Shown here: positions 58,960-64,000 of the stretch, one piece after another
Position numbering within the stretch: position 1 is the stretch's first letter
Layout of the letters: each line of letters opens with the position of its first letter
Assembly: GCF_002797595.1 (NCBI RefSeq)
Contig: NZ_PGFE01000001.1
Span: forward strand, 62,001 to 126,000
Length of the DNA stretch: 64,000 bases
Reading direction: 5' to 3'
DNA from: Sediminihabitans luteus
GTDB taxonomy: Bacteria > Actinomycetota > Actinomycetes > Actinomycetales > Cellulomonadaceae
The notes under the pieces: model-generated
Database searches by the model: none
The model's input: only the letters and a program-made list of their open reading frames with translations
What the model was told of the DNA's origin: nothing
Translations under genes and position numbers: made by a program

Positions 58960-60123
58960 TCATGAGACCCCCAGCTGACCGGACAGGACGAGGACTGCTG
59001 CCCCGGCGAGGACGACGTCCTCGTCGAGCGACGCCATCCGCAGGGAGAAGCCGGCGCTGACCGCCGGCATCGTCCGCACGCGGATGACCTCGAACGCCGC
59101 CTCGCGCAGGGCACCGTCGAGCAGGTCCGCCGGACCGCTCAGAAGGACCTCCGCGAGGTTGAGCGCACTCACGACAGGCGCCAGCGCGATGCCGAGCGTC
59201 CTGCCGACCGACGCCAGGTGGGCGTCGGAGTCTTGGGGGTCGAGACCCGCGATCGCGCGGCGCAGCGCCGGGACCGAGGCGATGGTCTCGAGGCATCCCT
59301 CGCGGCCGCAGCCGCAGGGCTGCCCGCCGTCGGGGACGACCGTGATGTGCCCGATCTCGCCGGCCGCGTCGCCGTGGCCGCGCATCGGCGTGCCGTCGAC
59401 GAATACGCCGGCACCGACGCCCGCGCCGATCGTCACGACCATGAATCCCGTGCCCTCGGCACCGCCGAAGGTGAACTCGGCGAGCGAGGCGATGTTGGCG
59501 TCGTTGGCGACGTGGACCGGGAGCGCGAGCCGCTCCGAGAGGTCGGTGGCGAGCGGGACGCCGAACCACCCGCGGTTGGGAGCCTCGACCACCGTGCCGT
59601 CGGCGTCGATCACGCCCGGCGAGCCGATGCCCACGCCGAGCACGGGCTGGGTCGCCGACGCGATCAGGCCGCGCGTGAACCGGGCGAGGAAGTCGACGAG
59701 CTCGACGCCGCTGCGACCCTCGATCTTGAGGTTGGAGCGCACGACCACGTCGCCCGTGAGCGACATGACCGCTCCGCGCATCTCGGCGTCGTCCGTGAGG
59801 TCGACCGCGACGATCTGGTAGGCGCTCGTGCGCATCCCGACGAGGATCGCGGGCTTGCCCACGCGCTGGCCGGGACGGATCCCGAGCTCCTCGACGAGGC
59901 CCTCGGCGATGAGCACCGAGACGAGGTCCGAGATCGTGACGCGGGTCAGGGATGTCGCCCGTGCGAGGTCCGCCCGCGAGGTGGGACCCTCGTGGAAGAG
60001 GTGCTGGAGCACCAGCGAGCGGTTGTGCGCCCTGGCGTGCTCCGGGAGCACCTTGGACGTCGGCCTCAGCGTCGTGCTGAGTCCGCGTCGCTGTGCACCG
60101 CTGCGGGTGACGTCCGTCGTCAT
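58960..60123 (-). CDS. ROK-family transcriptional regulator
   Basis: A 387-residue repressor: winged HTH at about 35-85 (GPTSRADLARATSLTRVTISDLV), then a ROK sugar-binding domain with VGIGSPGVIDADG, ANDANIASLAEF, GEIGHITV and zinc motif CGCGREGCLE. Orientation and position before the sugar-binding protein suggest that it controls the amino-sugar operon (NagC/Rok7B7-like). It is probably autoregulated through the palindrome at 60129-60149. Confidence 0.9.
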   Translation of the reverse strand: MTTDVTRSGAQRRGLSTTLRPTSKVLPEHARAHNRSLVLQHLFHEGPTSRADLARATSLTRVTISDLVSVLIAEGLVEELGIRPGQRVGKPAILVGMRTSAYQIVAVDLTDDAEMRGAVMSLTGDVVVRSNLKIEGRSGVELVDFLARFTRGLIASATQPVLGVGIGSPGVIDADGTVVEAPNRGWFGVPLATDLSERLALPVHVANDANIASLAEFTFGGAEGTGFMVVTIGAGVGAGVFVDGTPMRGHGDAAGEIGHITVVPDGGQPCGCGREGCLETIASVPALRRAIAGLDPQDSDAHLASVGRTLGIALAPVVSALNLAEVLLSGPADLLDGALREAAFEVIRVRTMPAVSAGFSLRMASLDEDVVLAGAAVLVLSGQLGVS

Positions 60124-60128
60124 GTTTG

Positions 60129-60160
60129 TTAGTAGACCGCCTTTACTAAGCGCGTGTCAA
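60129..60160 (-). promoter_or_regulatory. Promoter and operator of the ROK regulator gene
   Basis: On the minus strand a consensus -35 TTGACA (60160-60155) is followed by the palindrome TTAGTA-N9-TACTAA (60149-60129), which covers the -10 region and ends 6 nt before the start codon. This layout fits negative autoregulation. It is AT-rich against a very GC-rich background. Confidence 0.6.
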
Positions 60161-60259
60161 GCGATCGGAAGGGCCGTGTCCAAACCGTTGCCGGGCCGAA
60201 ACATTCGGGCGACGTCACGGTGAAGTCCCGTCGCACGTCAGCGCACGGATCTGCCCGGA

Positions 60260-60279
60260 ATCGTTGAGAGATCAACGAT
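60260..60279. promoter_or_regulatory. Orphan perfect palindrome in the 334-bp gap
   Basis: ATCGTTGAGAGATCAACGAT has perfect 8-bp arms and a 4-nt centre. It lies midway between the ROK regulator and the DUF4349 gene. Apart from this and the promoters on each side, the gap 60161-60445 shows nothing recognisable. Confidence 0.4.
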
Positions 60280-60457
60280 CTTGCGCCGGCTCCGACGACG
60301 ACGCCACGACCGCCGGTCCGCTGCCCCGGTCCCCTGTCCCGACCCCCGGGGCGCTTGCACGCCGCCCAGCCTCGGGCGGATCACGGATACGCCACAAACC
60401 GGTCACGATCGTGCGACCCCACGTCTCCTGGACGCACCCCGGACCTAGGCTCGAGGC

Positions 60458-61378
60458 ATGCGCTCCCGTCGCCCCGCCACCGCGCGGCTCGCCCTCCTGG
60501 CCACCGCCGCCGTGCTCGCGACCGCGCTCGCGGGCTGCTCGTCGAGCGGCGACGAGGCCGTGAGCTCGTCGGCCGGCGACGACTCCGCGGTCGCGCAGGA
60601 CGCGGTCGGCCCCGAGATCGCCGGTGTGGCCGGCGCCGACACGGACGACGGCCGGAGCATCGTCACGACCGGCTCGCTCACGGTCGTCGCCCCCGACCCG
60701 GTCGCGACCGCGCAGCAGATCGCCACGATGGTGGACACCGTGGGCGGTCGCGTCGAGTCGCGGTCGCAGTCGACCGGGCCGGACGACGAGCGCACGGCCT
60801 ACGTCCGGGTGCGCCTGCCTGCCGACGCGACGGACGACACCATCCGAGCGCTGTCGAAGGCCGGCGACGTGCAGGACGTCTCGCTCGACTCGGCCGACGT
60901 GACCTCGACCGCCCAGGACCTCGACGCGCGCATCGCGGCCCTGACCACCTCGACCACGCGGCTGCGCGACCTCATGGCGGACGCCGCGAGCACGGCCGAC
61001 CTGCTCGCCGCCGAGAAGGAGCTCACGAGCCGCCAGGCGGACCTCGAGAGCCTCGAGAGCCAGCGCGCGCAGCTCGCCGACCAGGTCGCGATGTCGACCC
61101 TCGACATCGCGATCGTCCCCGAGCCGCCCGCGGAGGCCGGGAGCGGCGGCTTCACCGGTGGCATGGCCGCCGGGTGGGACGCCCTCGTCGCGACCGTCGG
61201 CGTCGCCGTGGTCGTGATCGGCGTCCTTCTCCCCTGGGTCGTCGCCGGCGCGCTCGTGCTCGGCGTGGTGCTCCTGCTGCGTCGACGTTCACGGCGTGCG
61301 GCCTCCGCCGCGCCGGACGACGCGGCCCCTGACCCCGCAGCCGCGGACGTCGCGACCCCGGCACGATCCGGGAGCTGA
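60458..61378 (+). CDS. DUF4349 lipoprotein
   Basis: A 306-residue lipoprotein: lipobox ALAGC (Cys 27), a beta domain with VTTGSLTVVAPDPV and VRLPADATDDTIRAL, a coiled coil at about 160-210, and a membrane helix pair near 240-270 with a basic cytoplasmic tail. DUF4349 proteins are anchored envelope proteins of unknown role. TAGGCT (60446-60451) lies 6 nt before the ATG. Confidence 0.9.
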   Translation: MRSRRPATARLALLATAAVLATALAGCSSSGDEAVSSSAGDDSAVAQDAVGPEIAGVAGADTDDGRSIVTTGSLTVVAPDPVATAQQIATMVDTVGGRVESRSQSTGPDDERTAYVRVRLPADATDDTIRALSKAGDVQDVSLDSADVTSTAQDLDARIAALTTSTTRLRDLMADAASTADLLAAEKELTSRQADLESLESQRAQLADQVAMSTLDIAIVPEPPAEAGSGGFTGGMAAGWDALVATVGVAVVVIGVLLPWVVAGALVLGVVLLLRRRSRRAASAAPDDAAPDPAAADVATPARSGS

Positions 61379-61380
61379 CC

Positions 61381-61683
61381 GTGCCCGTCGCGCGGTTGCT
61401 CGAGGACGGTCGCCCCGTCGGGTACCTCATGACGCGCGTGCGACGGCACTGGGACGTGCTCGGGCCTCGGCGGTACTGCGCGTTCGTGAACCCGCGCGAC
61501 GTCGTCCAGTGGTACGTCACGTGGGACGACCCCGCGGTGCCCGCCGTCTTCAGCGACGAGGTCGAGCCCCACGACCCGCTCCCCCCGGGGGAGAACGGAT
61601 GGTTCGACGTGCGAGGGCGCCGCCTCGAGCTCCGGTGGCTCGACGACGGCGCACTCGCACGCAGGTCACTGCTGGACTGGTGA
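61381..61683 (+). CDS. Unknown small protein, 100 aa
   Basis: A short globular-looking protein rich in Trp and Arg (RHWDVLGPRRYCAFVNPRDVVQWYVTWDD). No family recognised. The GTG start is 3 nt after the DUF4349 stop, so it is translated with it. Its 3' end overlaps the end of the convergent MFS gene by 18 nt, an arrangement that makes antisense interference possible. Confidence 0.55.
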   Translation: MPVARLLEDGRPVGYLMTRVRRHWDVLGPRRYCAFVNPRDVVQWYVTWDDPAVPAVFSDEVEPHDPLPPGENGWFDVRGRRLELRWLDDGALARRSLLDW

Positions 61684-63222
61684 CCCCCGGCGTCGCGGGA
61701 CCCACCACAGGAAGTACGCCGCGACGAACCACAGGAGCGCGAACACGACCGTGAAGAGCGTCATCGTCGTGCGGTACGAGTCGACGTAGGCGTCCTCGGC
61801 GGTCGAGACGATCTCGCCGAACTGCGGCGTCTGCGTCGCCCACTCGGGCAGCTCGTCGTCGCCCGCGAAGTAGCCCGTCACGACGAGCTGCTGGGACGGG
61901 GTGAGCCCCGAGTCGTCGAGCGCCTCCTGCAGCCCGTTGCCGAAGCCGCCGTACAGGAGCGTCGAGCTCAGCGCGAGGCCCAGGGCGAACGACGCCTGGC
62001 CGATCGCGGGCTTGCTCGCGACGGTCGCCCCGACGAGGTCGGGCGGCGGGACGCCCACGAAGAACTCCCCCGCCGACGTCTCGGTCAGCATGCGCGAGAA
62101 GCCGCCGACCACGAGCCCGATCCCGAAGATCCAGTACGGGGTGTCGGCGCCGGCGAACGCGAACAGCGCCATCGCGACGGTCACGCCGGCGAGCCCCGTG
62201 AGGATCGCCGTCTGCGGCGTGCCGCCGCGCGCCACGTAGCGTCCGGCGGCGAACGCACCGAGCGCCATCGCGATGGTCGCGGGGAGCTGGCCGAGCGTGA
62301 CCTCGAGCGGCCCGTACGCGTAGATGTACTGCCACAGCAGCGAGAGCTGCAGCGTCATCACGGCCTGCCACATGTTGAACGAGACGTCGGCGGTGAGCGC
62401 GCCCGCGAGGTTCGGGTCCTTGAACAGGTGCACGGGCAGCGCGGGCGAGTCGTGGTGCGTCTCCCACCACAGGAACGCGACGAGCGCGACGACGCCGAGC
62501 ACCACGGGGATCAGCACGCGGGCCTCGGTCCAGCCTCCGCTCGCGTTGCTCACGCCCCAGATGATCCCGACCAGCGCGACCGCGATGAGGCTCAGGCCCA
62601 CCGGGTCGGCCGGCCTGAACTCCTGCGCCTTCGACCGTGGCACGAAGTGCTTGTTGAGGAAGAACGCCAGGACGCCCACGACGGGGACGACGAGGTAGCC
62701 CAGCCGCCACGAGGCGCCGATGAGCGCCCCGCCCGCGATGGTCAGCGGCAGCGCGAACCCCACCTGACCGGTGAAGTAGAGCGACATCGCCTTCGCGACC
62801 CTGTCCGGCGCGACCGTCCGGATGAGCGCCATCGACAGGCACAGCGTGCCGGCGAGGCCGACGCCCGTGATCGCGCGGCCCACGACGTAGAGCCCGAAGC
62901 CCGGGGCGACGGCCGTCAGGATGCCGCCCAGGAGCAGCGCCCCGCAGGCCCACAGCAGCGTGAGGCGCCGCCCGACGCGGTCGCCGAGGCTGCCGATCGA
63001 CAGGATCGACGCCGCCATGGCGAGCGTCGCGACCGACGCCGCGAACGCCCGCTGCGAGCCGGTCATCCCGAGGTCGACCGCGGCCGACGCGATCGCGGTG
63101 TTGTGCAGCGAGACGTCGGCGGCCTGCGCGACGCCCGCGACGGTGAGCGCGAAGATCGCGAGGCCCGGGCGGTGCGCGACCCCCTCGGTCGAGCGGGTCG
63201 CGCTCGTGCCGTCGGTCGCCAT
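61666..63222 (-). CDS. MFS drug/substrate exporter of the 14-helix DHA2 type
   Basis: A 518-residue transporter with about 14 membrane helices. Motif A-like GSLGDRVGRRLTLL between helices 2 and 3, and motif C-like GRAITGVGLAG further on. The DHA2 family mostly exports lipophilic drugs or metabolites by proton antiport. An extracytoplasmic loop near 450-485 is rich in acidic residues. It overlaps the amidohydrolase stop by one base and so belongs to the same message. Confidence 0.88.
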   Translation of the reverse strand: MATDGTSATRSTEGVAHRPGLAIFALTVAGVAQAADVSLHNTAIASAAVDLGMTGSQRAFAASVATLAMAASILSIGSLGDRVGRRLTLLWACGALLLGGILTAVAPGFGLYVVGRAITGVGLAGTLCLSMALIRTVAPDRVAKAMSLYFTGQVGFALPLTIAGGALIGASWRLGYLVVPVVGVLAFFLNKHFVPRSKAQEFRPADPVGLSLIAVALVGIIWGVSNASGGWTEARVLIPVVLGVVALVAFLWWETHHDSPALPVHLFKDPNLAGALTADVSFNMWQAVMTLQLSLLWQYIYAYGPLEVTLGQLPATIAMALGAFAAGRYVARGGTPQTAILTGLAGVTVAMALFAFAGADTPYWIFGIGLVVGGFSRMLTETSAGEFFVGVPPPDLVGATVASKPAIGQASFALGLALSSTLLYGGFGNGLQEALDDSGLTPSQQLVVTGYFAGDDELPEWATQTPQFGEIVSTAEDAYVDSYRTTMTLFTVVFALLWFVAAYFLWWVPRRRGSPVQQ

Positions 63223-64000
63223 CAGGCGTCAAACACCGTGACGCCCCGCTTGAGGGTGCGCACGACCTGGACGTCCTTGATGGCGTCGGTCTCGACCTCG
63301 AGCGGGTTGTCGCTGAGCACCACGAGGTCGGCGAGCTTGCCGACCTCGATCGAGCCGCGGTCGTGCTCGGTGCGGTGCTCGTACGCCGCGTCGATCGTGA
63401 GCGCCCGCAGGCCCTCAAGCGGCGTGATGCGCTCGCCCTCGCCCAGCACGACACCGTTGAGCGACGTCCGGCTGACCGAGCTCCACAGCAGCACGAGGGG
63501 GTTGATCGGCGTGATCGGGTAGTCCGAGTGGTTCGTGGGTCGCAGCCCCTTGTCGATGGCCGAGCGCATCGGCGAGATCCCGAACGCGCGCTCCTCGCCG
63601 AAGTTCTTGATGTGGATGTCGCCGAACAGGTAGGCGTGGATCGTGAACATCGACGGCTCGAAGCCCGCGGCGACGTACTCGTCGAGCTGGTCGTGCCGCA
63701 TGACCTGCGAGTGGATCGGCACGGTGCGTCCCGGCGGGGTCACGCCCGCGGCCGTGACGGTCCGGTGCGCGGAGAGCAGCTGGTCGACCGCCGCGTCGCC
63801 GTTGCAGTGCGCGAACACCTGGACGCCGTTGCGGTAGGCGAGGTCGACGAAGTGGTCGGTCGTCGGCTGGTCGATCACCGCGAGGCCGTGCCAGTGCTGC
63901 TCGCCCCCGGGCCCGCCCGTCACGTACTCCTCGGTCACGTGCGCGGTCCGGCCCTGCGGCGAGCCGTCGAGGATCAGCTTGACACCCTGGACCGTGTGCC
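63222..64000 (-). CDS. YtcJ-like metal-dependent amidohydrolase, C-terminal part (cut by window edge)
   Basis: The last 259 codons of a larger enzyme; the start lies beyond position 64000. Features: QVFAHCNGDAAVDQLL (metal His), HSQVMRHDQLDEYVAAG, PTNHSDYPITPINPL and LTIDAAYEHRTEHDRGSIEVGKLADLVVL, the standard end of the composite domain. YtcJ-type enzymes hydrolyse N-formyl or amide bonds of varied substrates. Coupling with a DHA2 exporter is consistent with handling a xenobiotic or secreted metabolite, which is inference. Confidence 0.85.
   Translation of the reverse strand, partial: HTVQGVKLILDGSPQGRTAHVTEEYVTGGPGGEQHWHGLAVIDQPTTDHFVDLAYRNGVQVFAHCNGDAAVDQLLSAHRTVTAAGVTPPGRTVPIHSQVMRHDQLDEYVAAGFEPSMFTIHAYLFGDIHIKNFGEERAFGISPMRSAIDKGLRPTNHSDYPITPINPLVLLWSSVSRTSLNGVVLGEGERITPLEGLRALTIDAAYEHRTEHDRGSIEVGKLADLVVLSDNPLEVETDAIKDVQVVRTLKRGVTVFDA

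Overview
The window is chromosomal DNA from a very GC-rich actinobacterium. The inference comes from extreme GC with strong third-position bias, PknG/GlnX/GlnH-type signalling, ClpS-DUF2017, DUF3039 and DUF3054 neighbours, and many genes whose start codon sits directly behind a TANNNT promoter element. A Micrococcales member of the Cellulomonadaceae type is plausible, but no rRNA is present to prove it.

Layout: (1) 1-1167, the N-terminal part of a minus-strand GTPase and a tRNA-Arg(TCT). (2) 1168-5119, a 4 kb island inserted at the 3' end of that tRNA. It is bounded by a near-perfect 38 bp repeat and carries a broken IS3 remnant, an intact IS3-type element, a toxin-antitoxin-like pair with a palindromic operator, and a TPR gene of unknown function. 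No integrase is present. (3) 5258-17980, a ten-gene, almost fully overlapping operon: TelA-like, XpaC-like, AAA+ ATPase, GlnX-like membrane sensor, GlnH-like lipoprotein, helical unknown, PknG kinase, PP2C phosphatase, VWA protein, FHA protein. It reads as an amino-acid-sensing phospho-signalling machine. (4) 18183-22955, a biotin uptake operon (bioY, acyl-CoA ligase, atypical thiolase, bioM, bioN). (5) 23039-26071, PAP2 phosphatase, a 49-residue protein, oligoribonuclease, tRNA-His and an ATP-grasp protein. (6) 26220-29913, a divergent glycine-betaine/osmolyte ABC system whose binding protein looks circularly permuted. (7) 30133-36009, flavin disulfide reductase-like enzyme, ActP/DUF485 acetate symporter, TrmB and a secreted GH19 chitinase. 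(8) 36240-45415, tRNA-Lys, GroES-like, Bcp, tRNA-Leu, thioredoxin, MFS plus PLP lyase, Nudix-like, GNAT, ABC-F and DUF3054. (9) 45434-53538, a housekeeping block: rdgB, rph, MBL hydrolase, murI, DUF2017, clpS, pncB, helicase, DUF3039. (10) 53682-60123, an amino-sugar uptake locus (ROK regulator, binding protein, two permeases, ROK kinase, nagB) that fits with the chitinase. (11) 60458-64000, DUF4349 lipoprotein, a small unknown protein, DHA2-type MFS and an amidohydrolase cut by the window edge.

Two window-wide patterns stand out. At least seventeen genes have TANNNT exactly 6-7 nt before the start codon, which suggests leaderless mRNAs. Short tandem repeats are also frequent: most units inside genes are multiples of three, while the intergenic ones are mainly 13, 14 and 17-18 bp.
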